Shown: positions 1 through 6,467, numbered from the stretch's first letter. The stretch is 9,715 nucleotides of DNA from Desulfosporosinus sp. (GCA_003513495.1 DOPM01000039.1:1-9715); one strand, 5' to 3'. A program made the numbers and translations. The notes: generated by a model from the letters alone, not told the origin.

Positions 1-27
1 CTCCTGGGAAAGTAGGTCATCGCCAGG
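1..27 (+). rRNA. 5S ribosomal RNA, 3' end only
   Basis: The first 27 bases match the conserved 3' strand of bacterial 5S rRNA: a CTCCTGGGAAAGTAGG-type segment (helix IV/V side) followed by CGCCAGG, which in an intact gene pairs with the 5' end CCTGG to close helix I. The gene begins left of the window. A hairpin terminator follows within about ten bases, as expected at the end of a 16S-23S-5S operon. The exact 3' nucleotide is estimated from the pairing segment. Confidence 0.85.
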
Positions 28-36
28 TAACAAGCG

Positions 37-70
37 AAAGGACTATCTCTTAATGAGTTAGTCCTTTCTG
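37..70 (+). terminator. Terminator of the upstream rRNA operon
   Basis: A perfect 9-bp stem, AAAGGACTA (37-45) with TAGTCCTTT (59-67), encloses a 13-base loop in which CTC (47-49) can also pair with GAG (55-57). It lies ten bases after the 5S end. The downstream T-tract is short (CTTTCTGTGTT) because the T residues are mostly in the stem. Position and shape fit the end of a ribosomal RNA transcript. Confidence 0.75.
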
Positions 71-121
71 TGTTAGTCATATGTAAAATTAAGGTTATTG
101 GGCACGGGGTTCCACCGCTTA

Positions 122-451
122 CGAGATTTAGAACTGGAACAGCGATGGCGAGAACGCATTGAAGAATGTCGTTAGAGTGGAATGAGTATAAGAGAATGGT
201 GCGTTCAAAACGGATTGAAGACTACCGCTTATAAATACTGGGTTAGAAAGTTCAACCTTATGGATCGGCAAGCGACCGAAGGGAATACCTTCGCTGAAGT
301 GATTTTGCTTCCTGAAACTACCAACAGCACGGAAGCAACAGGATCGACAAGTGGAATTTCCTTATCGTTAGGAGACTTCTCAATTGGCATATCCGATGGT
401 TTCAATCCAATAACCTTAACTGAATTGGTGAAGGTTCTGAAAAAGGTATGA
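122..451 (+). pseudogene. tnpA: IS66-family accessory protein TnpA, broken by an in-frame stop
   Basis: In one frame from about 122 the sequence reads RDLELEQRWRERIEECR, then TAG at 173-175, then SGMSIREWCVQNGLKTTAY. This is the N-terminal helix-turn-helix-like part of the small IS66 TnpA (OrfA) protein, whose family pattern is WRERI...SGMS...WC..NGL....YYW. The C-terminal half keeps the family's late motif GDFSIGISDGF followed by a Leu-rich end (ELVKVLKKV) and a native-looking TGA at 449-451. An 89-residue piece could start at the ATG at 182 after the amber codon, but it would lack the N-terminal helix and I see no good ribosome site. No tnpB or tnpC follows, so this is a relic of an IS66 element. 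No ATG is visible at the expected beginning, which suggests a second lesion there. Confidence 0.75.
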
Positions 452-454
452 TGC

Positions 455-593
455 AGCATATGGTCTCTGCACATGCATTATCAAAACAGTTACCTCTCCG
501 GCTCATACTACGAATTATTCCGTTTTTCTCAAGTTCTTCTATATAGGTGGCACTACAATACTGAGCGCCTTGATCAGAATTAATTAACATACA
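455..593 (-). pseudogene. IS3-family transposase fragment (OrfB catalytic end)
   Basis: Read on the minus strand from about 590, the sequence encodes INSDQGAQYCSATYIEEL and then SMSRRGNCFDNACAE. This is the integrase-core (rve) region of IS3/IS150-type OrfB, whose family pattern is HSDQGSQY.....SMSRKGNCYDNA..ES. The second catalytic Asp (in SDQG) and the catalytic Glu (codon 465-467) are separated by 35 residues, the DD(35)E spacing of the IS3 family. Similarity stops a few codons after the Glu, close to the end of the IS66 relic at 451. Upstream a TAG lies three codons before the first Met, so the N-terminal part and OrfA are missing. It cannot make an active transposase. Confidence 0.75.
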
Positions 594-633
594 AGTCTAG
601 TGCTACTGGGCCTTCGGCCTATTAGGTAAGTTG

Positions 634-665
634 AGCATCGTTTAGGACGGTGCTTTTTAGTTTTT
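634..665 (+). terminator. Rho-independent terminator-like hairpin
   Basis: AGCATCG (634-640) and CGGTGCT (648-654) form a 7-bp stem with one G-U pair around a 7-base loop, followed by TTTTTAGTTTTT. No intact + strand gene lies just upstream, so it may be a relic of a mobile element or a backup stop for read-through from the rRNA operon. A second small hairpin, GGCC-TTC-GGCC, precedes it at 609-619. Confidence 0.5.
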
Positions 666-730
666 CGGACCGTTTTAGTTACAAGATGCACCCCCTCAAA
701 ATAAAACAATTGGCTGTTCAAAGGTTATGT

Positions 731-770
731 AAGGTTAGATAGTTTTTGGCGATCTGACCTTTTTGTTTTT
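731..770 (+). terminator. Strong rho-independent terminator
   Basis: AAGGTTAGAT (731-740) pairs along its full length with ATCTGACCTT (752-761), with one G-U pair, around an 11-base loop. A run TTTTTGTTTTT follows to 770. This is the best classical terminator in the window. Nothing coding on the + strand ends just before it, so it either closes a non-coding or decayed transcript from the IS region or acts as a leader attenuator for the small gene at 914. Confidence 0.65.
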
Positions 771-913
771 AGCGTATTGATCCTTCAATCTTAGGAGGAA
801 GTTTAGGGAAAGATGTGGAAAGTATTAGGAGTTTATTCTTAGTGGAGGAAAGTTTGTGGAAATGGATAAGTTAAGAATTAATAGTAAGTTATGGTGAAGG
901 AGTGTAAAAGGCT
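771..913 (+). other. Purine-rich leader with several Shine-Dalgarno-like sites
   Basis: This spacer precedes the small membrane protein gene. It contains a near-perfect Shine-Dalgarno AGGAGG at 793-798, GGAGG at 844-848 and AAGGAG at 897-902. Two very short reading frames follow the first two: 813-842 (9 residues, MWKVLGVYS) and 862-897 (11 residues, MDKLRINSKLW). The second ends inside the ribosome site used by the TTG start at 914. The segments at 791-811 and 839-862 are imperfect direct repeats of a TTAG-GGAGGAA-GTTT pattern. I see no clear sigma-A promoter. The mini-frames may be leader peptides or simply chance in A/G-rich DNA. Confidence 0.35.
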
Positions 914-1171
914 TTGAAGAGAACAATTATTGGTGGAATACTAATGTTATCAGGGGTGCTAACTATCCTCTTTATCATCATCGCTGCTTCGATTTACGCT
1001 CCAAACGTTACTTCATGGTCAGGCTCAAAGCTTTGGTTCGTTATTTTTGGTGCAAAGCAGTATGGTAATGAAGTGGTACAGAGTTTGTTTCTTGGTATTC
1101 CATTTAGCATTGGATTAGTGCTAACAATTATAGGTTTTCTAGTGTTAGTTAAAGAATATTTTACAAGTTGA
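914..1171 (+). CDS. Small two-helix membrane protein, unknown function
   Basis: This encodes an 85-residue protein that I do not recognise. It starts at TTG, supported by AAGGAG at 897-902, 11 bases upstream; the nearest in-frame ATG (codon 11) would cut into the first helix. Residues about 5-28 and 58-79 are strongly hydrophobic and are likely two transmembrane helices. The Lys-Arg at positions 2-3 suggests that both ends face the cytoplasm. The ~30-residue loop between them has two Trp and is mostly polar. It stands alone: a strong terminator-like hairpin lies 144 bases upstream, and the next gene starts 136 bases downstream. The size and two-helix layout are those of many small envelope proteins, and no function can be assigned. 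The reading frame is intact and has a plausible ribosome site, so it is probably real. Confidence 0.6.
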   Translation: MKRTIIGGILMLSGVLTILFIIIAASIYAPNVTSWSGSKLWFVIFGAKQYGNEVVQSLFLGIPFSIGLVLTIIGFLVLVKEYFTS

Positions 1172-1307
1172 AATAATCAATCCGCAAGAGAATAACAGTA
1201 TAAACAGGCCCTATGAATCTACTGCTATGCATCTGGTGACGTTTATCATGGGCGTAAGTTACTTCGCGCTGGGACAAATCCAGCTACAGCTATTAGGAGT
1301 TGATTAA
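1172..1307 (+). other. Spacer with an unexplained open frame ending at the next start codon
   Basis: One frame stays open from 1149 to TAA at 1305-1307, immediately before the ATG of the flavoprotein gene. From the only sensible ATG (1227) it would give 26 residues with a hydrophobic middle (HLVTFIMGVSYFALG). No ribosome site precedes that ATG, so it could be a gene remnant or chance. The 3' end carries the ribosome site AGGAG (about 1295-1299) of the next gene. A short hairpin, CTGG-GACAAAT-CCAG, lies near 1269-1283. No clear promoter was found. Confidence 0.3.
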
Positions 1308-2117
1308 ATGAAAATTGTTGTGGTAATGGGGAGCCCTAGGAAATTAGAAACTCTAAAAGTAGTTCAAAGGTTCGAGGAAAAGCTTGTAGCCCAATGTGAA
1401 GTGACGTTTAATTACATATTCTTAAAGGATGTGTGTATTAAGCCGTGCCTGGGATGTTTCATTTGCTTAGAAAAGGGTGAAGAATTTTGTCCCCAACGGG
1501 ATGATGACCGAGTTAAGATTTTTGATCTATTGATGAATGCAGATGGTGTAATTTTCGCAAGCCCTAATTATTCACTTCAAGTCACAGCCCTAATGAAAAA
1601 TTTCCTTGATAGAATGGCCTATGTATTTCACCGTCCTTGCTTCTTCCATAAGGCTTTTATCCCTATTATTACCCAAGGAGTTTATGGCGGAGAGGAAATT
1701 ATGAAATATTTAGAGACACTCGGTAGTTTTTGGGGTTTTAATGTAACCAAGGGAGTACTTGTCACAACTCCCCCAGGGGTAAGGCTCCCAGCTGAAGAAA
1801 CTAAAATACAGCGAAAAATTACAGAAGGAGTGCATCGGTTTCAAAAAACACTGACTGGTAATCCATCCCCCAAACCAAATATTAAGAAATTTATTATTTT
1901 TAACTTGGTCTGTGCCTTTAAACCTTATGGACCCAAGGATCGTGATTATAACTATTTCAAGGATAAAGGGTGGTTAGAGGCATCATACTATTATGAAACT
2001 AAACTCCCGTTAATTTATCGTATCATTGGAACGTTCGTTAGAACGAAGTTTTCAAAAGAAGGAGCAAAAAGACAGATGCTTTTATCCCGCTTACGTAAGC
2101 AGGATCTTGAAAGATAG
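1308..2117 (+). CDS. Iron-sulfur flavoprotein (Isf-type), NAD(P)H-dependent FMN reductase family
   Basis: The 269-residue protein opens with a flavodoxin-like fold. Residues 3-11 (IVVVMGSPR) form the first strand and FMN phosphate loop, and residues 82-102 (IFASPNYSLQVTALMKNFLDR) are the second flavin-contact region of this family. Between them Cys47, Cys50, Cys53 and Cys61 form C-X2-C-X2-C-X7-C, the compact motif that binds a 4Fe-4S cluster in archaeal and clostridial Isf proteins. Such proteins carry electrons in anaerobes and some reduce oxygen or peroxide; the partner here is unknown. GVYGGEE (124-130) resembles the usual third flavin segment. Residues from about 185 form a basic, aromatic-rich extension beyond the flavodoxin domain. 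AGGAG lies nine bases before the ATG. The methyltransferase gene follows after 11 bases, so the two are probably co-transcribed. Confidence 0.82.
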   Translation: MKIVVVMGSPRKLETLKVVQRFEEKLVAQCEVTFNYIFLKDVCIKPCLGCFICLEKGEEFCPQRDDDRVKIFDLLMNADGVIFASPNYSLQVTALMKNFLDRMAYVFHRPCFFHKAFIPIITQGVYGGEEIMKYLETLGSFWGFNVTKGVLVTTPPGVRLPAEETKIQRKITEGVHRFQKTLTGNPSPKPNIKKFIIFNLVCAFKPYGPKDRDYNYFKDKGWLEASYYYETKLPLIYRIIGTFVRTKFSKEGAKRQMLLSRLRKQDLER

Positions 2118-2128
2118 GAGATGGAGAC

Positions 2129-2776
2129 ATGACAGAATTCTGGGAATCAAGTTTTTTGGAAAAACAAACCATGTGGGGATTTGAGCCTTCAGACTCCGCT
2201 ATCTTGACAAAGGACTTTTTCCTTGAAAAGAATGTTAAGGACATATTGATACCTGGTATTGGATACGGCAGAAATGCAAAGATTTTTCTTGATAACGGAA
2301 TAAATGTAACAGGTATTGAGATTTCAAAAACAGCGATTGCTCTAGCAAGGCAAAACGGAATTGACATTAAAATCTATCTTGGTTCAGTAAATGATATGCC
2401 TTTTGATAACAAACTTTATGACGCGATATTTAGCTATGCACTAATTCACTTATTGAATAATCATGAGAGAAAGAAATTCATTAAAGATTGTTATAGTCAG
2501 TTAAAACCAAATGGATATATGATTTTTGCATCTGTTTCAAAAAAAGCTCCGATGTTTGGAAAAGGTAAACAACTGAGTAAAAACCGATTTGAGACAATGA
2601 AAGGTGTAAAAATATTCTTTTATGATGCTGATTCGGTAAAACAAGAGTTTGGAAAATATGGATTGGTAGAGTTTTCAGAAATTGATGAGACAAATAAAAG
2701 TGAAAAAACCAAACCTCCAGTAAGCTTTATAAATATAAAATGTAAAAAGGGCTCATGCTTTAATGAAGTTTGTTAA
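2129..2776 (+). CDS. Class I SAM-dependent methyltransferase
   Basis: This 215-residue protein has the Rossmann-type methyltransferase core. Motif I is ILIPGIGYGRNA (39-50), the glycine-rich S-adenosylmethionine loop. The acidic end of strand 2 is GIEIS (62-66), the DMPF segment (89-92) marks motif II/III, and DAIFSYALIHLL (98-109) is the motif IV strand. QLKPNGYMIFAS (124-135) is the typical post-core strand. The N-terminus FWESSFLEKQTMWGFEPSDSA resembles small-molecule methyltransferases of the thiopurine/TehB-like group, so the target is more likely a small compound than DNA or RNA; the substrate cannot be read from the sequence. AGGAG at 2116-2120 overlaps the stop codon of the flavoprotein gene, which suggests translational coupling. 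The gene looks more A/T-rich than the transporter genes downstream, possibly from separate acquisition. Confidence 0.85.
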   Translation: MTEFWESSFLEKQTMWGFEPSDSAILTKDFFLEKNVKDILIPGIGYGRNAKIFLDNGINVTGIEISKTAIALARQNGIDIKIYLGSVNDMPFDNKLYDAIFSYALIHLLNNHERKKFIKDCYSQLKPNGYMIFASVSKKAPMFGKGKQLSKNRFETMKGVKIFFYDADSVKQEFGKYGLVEFSEIDETNKSEKTKPPVSFINIKCKKGSCFNEVC

Positions 2777-3030
2777 ACTGAACGTTATAGATGCTGGGCT
2801 ACACATTAATTTAGATTGTTTAGAATCGTTGAATCCAAGGTCCTTCGAGGCAAGAAATTCGGACAAGTTTTTAGTTTATGTTAGAACGTTTTTCTACATA
2901 AGTGTAAATAATGAAGGGACGTCTCTTTGTCTTTCTTCGGAACAGGCACATATCGAGTTTTCGAATAGTGAAACACTTGACCTGTCCCCCCGTTTCACCC
3001 AAAAATGCATGAAAAGGGTAAGTGATGTAG
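2777..3030. other. 254-base intergenic spacer, mostly non-coding
   Basis: This gap separates the methyltransferase from the transporter. A frame of about 108 codons crosses it (2763-3089), but it overlaps both neighbouring genes, has no recognisable protein features and no ribosome site, so I do not call it a gene. The right half carries repeat-like sequence, listed separately. No terminator with a T-tract and no clear promoter were found. The transporter start at 3031 is preceded only by a weak AAAAGGG about 12 bases away and by an in-frame TAG directly before the ATG. Confidence 0.5.
2914..2998. repeat. Decayed palindromic repeat resembling REP/RAYT-type elements
   Basis: The left end has AAGGGACGTCTCTTTGTC (2914-2931). 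The right end has GTGAAAC (2968-2974) and its perfect complement GTTTCAC (2992-2998), enclosing 17 bases that include CCTGTCCCCCC. The GGGAC at the left and GTCCC at the right face each other. This combination (GGGAC...CTTTGTC and CCGTCCCCCCGTTTCAC-like ends) resembles short palindromes that I recall being scattered in anaerobic Firmicute genomes and linked to Y1 (IS200-like/RAYT) transposases. The link rests on recall and could not be tested here. No transposase gene is present. Confidence 0.4.
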
Positions 3031-4470
3031 ATGAGTCAGACCATCAAGATTCCAATAACTCAAGGCCTATTGAGTGGGAGAACTCTTAAAATTTTCATCC
3101 CAATTTTGTTTGCCGCACTATTTTTTGTGGTTCAAGCCCCAAAAGGTCTAGAGGTAGAGGCATGGAAATTATTTGGGATCTTTGCTGGTACAATTCTTAT
3201 GCTCATGCTTCAAGGACTTCCGGAGGCGAGTGCTATTTTTGTCGGTGTGTCCGCAGCCGGTTTATTGGTCGTCCCTATTAAAGATGTTCTAGTAGGTTAT
3301 ACAGATACTACTGTTTGGCTGATAGTGGTTGCTATCATGATGAGTCTAGGCTTCAGAAAAAGTGGTTTGGCTAAACGTATTGGTTTGATTCTTATCAATG
3401 CATTTGGGAAAAGCAGTCTTGGGCTAGGTTATGTTCTTGGGGTTACCGATCTCATGCTTGCAACGACAATTCCGGGCGCTCCAGCACGTGTAGGGGGTCT
3501 CGTATATCCCCTTGCTCAAGGAATATTTGAGGTTGTCGGTTCCAAGCCACACGAGAATCCTCGTCGTTTGGGTGCCTATCTCACAGTCCTCTTATATATG
3601 ATGGATATGGTTGCCGGAAGTTTGTTCCTGACGGGAATGGGTCCGAACCTTTTATCCATAAAATTCGCTGCGCAGATTTTAGGAGTCAAAGTAAGCTGGG
3701 GCCTATGGATCGTTGCGGCCGTCCCTGGTTTTCTACTGTTAATCCTAATTCCTTATATAGTTTACAAAATGTATCCGCCAGAATTAACGTTGGTTAATGA
3801 GGTGCGGGAAATGGCTAGTGAGAAGCTTAAAACTTTAGGATCAACCACGAAAAAAGAAATTGTCGGCGGGGTAACCTTTTTATTATGTTTGATTCTATGG
3901 GCAACCAGTAGCATAACGCAAATTGATACGACGCTTGTTGCGTTCCTTGGTGTCACCATCATGCTTCTAACTGATGTAATCCAATGGAAGGATATAGCTG
4001 ATTCGAAGGAGACCTGGGGAATTCTAATCTGGTTCGGAGGAATAATTGGTTTATCGTCGGCACTTGACAAGCTGGGGTTCTTTAGATGGTTGACTGTTGT
4101 AATGAAAGATGTTCTGCCACAAGGGATTGGAACGTTTACGACATTCGTAATCATTGCCCTGTTGGCAATTATTCCACATTATGTTTTTCCGTCACTCCTT
4201 GGTTACGTCGCTACCTTTGCCCCGGTGATCTTTAGCTTTGTAGCAGTCACTGGGGCACCAAAGTATCCAGCGACGTTTCTAGTCGCCTTTCTGATGGTGA
4301 TTTCTTCAACTCTTACTCATTATGGGAATGGATTAGGGCCTTTGCTAATGGGAACGGGTTATGTGGAAAAAATAGCTTGGTGGAAAATCGGTTTTACCGT
4401 GACTACCCTTGCAACTATCGTCTATCTCACAATCGGTTTAGCCTACTGGAAAGTTATTGGTTTGTGGTAA
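3031..4470 (+). CDS. DASS-family (SLC13/CitT/DIT1-like) anion transporter
   Basis: This 479-residue, highly hydrophobic protein has a dozen or so membrane segments. It aligns by eye to the citrate/dicarboxylate antiporter group (CitT, TtdT, plant DiT1). Recognisable landmarks are TTVWLIVVAIMMSLGFRKSGLAKRI (93-117), the loop leading to ARVGGLVYP (152-160), the SGSLF-like GSLFLTGMGPNLL segment (196-208), WKDI (319-322), and THYGNGLGPLLMGTGYV (429-445), which matches the family's second substrate/Na+ hairpin. Such carriers move citrate, malate, succinate, tartrate or 2-oxoglutarate, either with Na+ or in exchange. The first hairpin normally reads PSNTAR or PSNSAR; here it reads PGAPAR (148-153), losing the Ser-Asn-Thr triad. 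Length is normal and the frame intact. It appears monocistronic. The substrate cannot be fixed. Confidence 0.85.
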   Translation: MSQTIKIPITQGLLSGRTLKIFIPILFAALFFVVQAPKGLEVEAWKLFGIFAGTILMLMLQGLPEASAIFVGVSAAGLLVVPIKDVLVGYTDTTVWLIVVAIMMSLGFRKSGLAKRIGLILINAFGKSSLGLGYVLGVTDLMLATTIPGAPARVGGLVYPLAQGIFEVVGSKPHENPRRLGAYLTVLLYMMDMVAGSLFLTGMGPNLLSIKFAAQILGVKVSWGLWIVAAVPGFLLLILIPYIVYKMYPPELTLVNEVREMASEKLKTLGSTTKKEIVGGVTFLLCLILWATSSITQIDTTLVAFLGVTIMLLTDVIQWKDIADSKETWGILIWFGGIIGLSSALDKLGFFRWLTVVMKDVLPQGIGTFTTFVIIALLAIIPHYVFPSLLGYVATFAPVIFSFVAVTGAPKYPATFLVAFLMVISSTLTHYGNGLGPLLMGTGYVEKIAWWKIGFTVTTLATIVYLTIGLAYWKVIGLW

Positions 4471-4715
4471 CATTAGTTAAGCGGAAATTTGTGTAGATTA
4501 GGTGTATAATAAGGAACGGTGCAAGCCGCAAAGAATTACACTTTGGTTAAGAGACAACAATACGTTTGGATTAACATAAAAAAGATTGATTCGAAGCGAG
4601 AGTATAAGATAAGTCAGTTGACCTTTTGAAAGATCATTTACAGTTAAATCATAGGATCAAGAGGATAAAGACCGATAAGGGTTTTTTGTATTAGCCAGAT
4701 TCGAGGGAAAAGTAT
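4471..4715 (+). other. 245-base spacer upstream of the ABC exporter operon
   Basis: A/T-rich non-coding sequence that must hold the exporter operon's control region. A perfect TATAAT sits at 4505-4510, but no acceptable -35 box lies 16-18 bases upstream (CGGAAA region), so it is only a weak promoter candidate. TTGACC at 4618-4623 is a -35-like box without a good -10 partner. I found no terminator for the transporter gene and no strong hairpin or riboswitch-like structure. GAGGG at 4704-4708 is the ribosome site of the next gene. Confidence 0.3.
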
Positions 4716-6467
4716 ATGCTTCTTTTTAAAGAGTTAATGTGGTTCTTTAAGCAAGAAAAGAAGAGCTACGGTATGGGTATATTTTTTTTAATCGGGGTAG
4801 CTCTAATCAATCTGTTTCCTCCCTATGTAGTTCGTGTAATTGTAGACGGTGTTAGTCAAGAAAATCTGAACCAAGGGGTTTTAATCAAGTGGTCATTGCT
4901 CCTTATAGGTGCTGGGTTAACGGCTTACGGTTTACGGTATATTTGGCGTTTGTTAATTTTCGGGGCATCGAGTCGGCTCGGGCGGTTGCTCAGGAAGCAA
5001 CTCTTCGATCATTTTACACGCTTGTCGCCGCAGTTTTATCAGAAGCACCGAACTGGGGATTTAATGGCCCATGCCACTAACGACATTCAAGCGATAGAAA
5101 TGACGGCCGGGATGGGGGTTTTGACGTTCGTCGATTCCGTTACGACAGGGAGCTTGGTCGTTTTCTCTATGTCCTTTTTTATCAGTTGGAAACTTACACT
5201 CATTACGTTGCTGCCAATGCCATTTATGGCTTGGGCGACCAGCTCATATGGAACCATGTTGCATAAGAGGTTCCATAAGGCTCAGGCAGCTTTTTCAGAG
5301 CTTAATGATAAGGTTCTGGAAAACATTTCTGGAGTCAGAGTGGTTAAAGCATTCGGGAGAGAAGAAACAGAAAAAGAAGCTTTTCGAACCTTATCTGCTG
5401 ACGTTGTAGAGAAAAATATTGCTGTAGCAAAGGTCGATGCGCTCTTTGATCCCACTATCCAATTGATTATCGGAATTTCATTTTTCCTGGCTATTGCCTT
5501 TGGTGCAAAAGACGTTGTGGATGGGCGGTTGAGTTTTGGACAACTGACCCAGTTTACGATTTATCTGGGACAATTCATTTGGCCGATGCTGGCCTTCGGC
5601 TGGCTCTTTAACATTCTTGAACGCGGGCGTGCCTCCTATGATCGGGTAAGCGCGTTACTTAAGGTAAAACAGGAAATCCGTGAACAAGAGGGAGCAATGG
5701 ACAGGGTCCCCAGTGGACAAGTGGCCTACGAGAAGGCCTCATTTGCTTATCCAGGGACTCAAAGGCTCATTTTTAAAACGATGTATGTGGAGGTCATTCA
5801 GGGGCAGACCTTGGGAATCGTCGGAAAAACGGGAAGCGGAAAGACCACGTTCTTCCGTCTTCTACTGCGAGAATTTGACCTTTCTGAGGGGGACATTAGA
5901 ATCGGTGGAATCTCAATTTATAACCTAAGGCTCGGAGCTTTGCGGAAGGCGATAGGTTATGTTCCTCAGGATCATTTTCTATTTTCAACGACAATAGCGG
6001 AGAACATTGCCTTTGGCAAACCAGAAGCAACATTGGAAGAAATCCAAGCGGTGGCAAATATAGCAGCTATTCACGAGGATATCCTGCAATTTCCCGACAA
6101 ATATGGCACCCTGGTCGGGGATCGGGGTGTAACCCTTTCAGGAGGACAAAAACAGCGAATATCGATTGCGCGGGCTCTCTTACTCCAACCGGAAATTCTT
6201 ATTTTGGATGATTCTTTATCAGCAGTTGATGCTAAAACAGAAAAGGCCATTTTAAAGGCCTTAAAAGAAAAAAGAGCCCAAAAGACAACGTTGATTTCCT
6301 CACATCGTTTGAGTGCTATTGAACACGCGGATTTAATCGTTGTGCTTCAAGATGGACAAATTACCGAACGCGGTTCTCATGCCGAACTCATGGCTATCGA
6401 GGGATGGTATGCTTCTACTTACCGAAGTCAGCAGCTAGAGTCACTGATTGAGGAAGGGGGAGCTTGA
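4716..6467 (+). CDS. ABC exporter half-transporter, degenerate-site subunit (YheI/BmrC-like)
   Basis: This 583-residue protein is a fused six-helix transmembrane domain (about residues 20-300) plus an ATP-binding domain (about 335-575). Its ATP-binding motifs are the A-loop Tyr345, Walker A GKTGSGKT (370-377), Q-loop Gln418, signature LSGGQ (474-478), Walker B ILILDD (494-499), D-loop SAVD (502-505) and switch His530. The residue after Walker B, normally the catalytic Glu, is Asp499. This marks the non-catalytic half of heterodimeric exporters such as BmrC (YheI), LmrC and TM287. The family exports drugs, peptides or lipids across the cytoplasmic membrane. The start ATG has GAGGG seven bases upstream. 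The partner gene begins one base after this stop codon, so the two are made together. The substrate is unknown; multidrug export is inferred. Confidence 0.92.
   Translation: MLLFKELMWFFKQEKKSYGMGIFFLIGVALINLFPPYVVRVIVDGVSQENLNQGVLIKWSLLLIGAGLTAYGLRYIWRLLIFGASSRLGRLLRKQLFDHFTRLSPQFYQKHRTGDLMAHATNDIQAIEMTAGMGVLTFVDSVTTGSLVVFSMSFFISWKLTLITLLPMPFMAWATSSYGTMLHKRFHKAQAAFSELNDKVLENISGVRVVKAFGREETEKEAFRTLSADVVEKNIAVAKVDALFDPTIQLIIGISFFLAIAFGAKDVVDGRLSFGQLTQFTIYLGQFIWPMLAFGWLFNILERGRASYDRVSALLKVKQEIREQEGAMDRVPSGQVAYEKASFAYPGTQRLIFKTMYVEVIQGQTLGIVGKTGSGKTTFFRLLLREFDLSEGDIRIGGISIYNLRLGALRKAIGYVPQDHFLFSTTIAENIAFGKPEATLEEIQAVANIAAIHEDILQFPDKYGTLVGDRGVTLSGGQKQRISIARALLLQPEILILDDSLSAVDAKTEKAILKALKEKRAQKTTLISSHRLSAIEHADLIVVLQDGQITERGSHAELMAIEGWYASTYRSQQLESLIEEGGA

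Noticed and set aside
116..122. CGCTTAC as an IS66 terminal inverted repeat end
   Set aside because: It resembles the complement of the GTAAGCG end of IS66 elements, but it is only seven bases and its orientation does not fit an element extending to the right through tnpA.
229..474. Minus-strand frame opposite the IS66 relic
   Set aside because: It is the antisense of a recognisable IS66 tnpA coding frame and has no features of its own.
2763..3089. A 108-codon open frame across the methyltransferase-transporter gap
   Set aside because: It overlaps the end of the methyltransferase gene and 59 bases of the transporter gene, has no ribosome site, and its translation has no domain-like or membrane pattern. 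It runs through the repeat-like sequence.
3762..4154. 130-codon minus-strand frame inside the transporter gene
   Set aside because: It lies fully opposite a clear membrane transporter coding frame; its composition is that of an antisense shadow.
4505..4510. TATAAT as the promoter of the ABC operon
   Set aside because: The -10 box is perfect but there is no -35 box at 16-18 bases and no correctly placed TGn extension; it is kept only as a weak note in the spacer entry.
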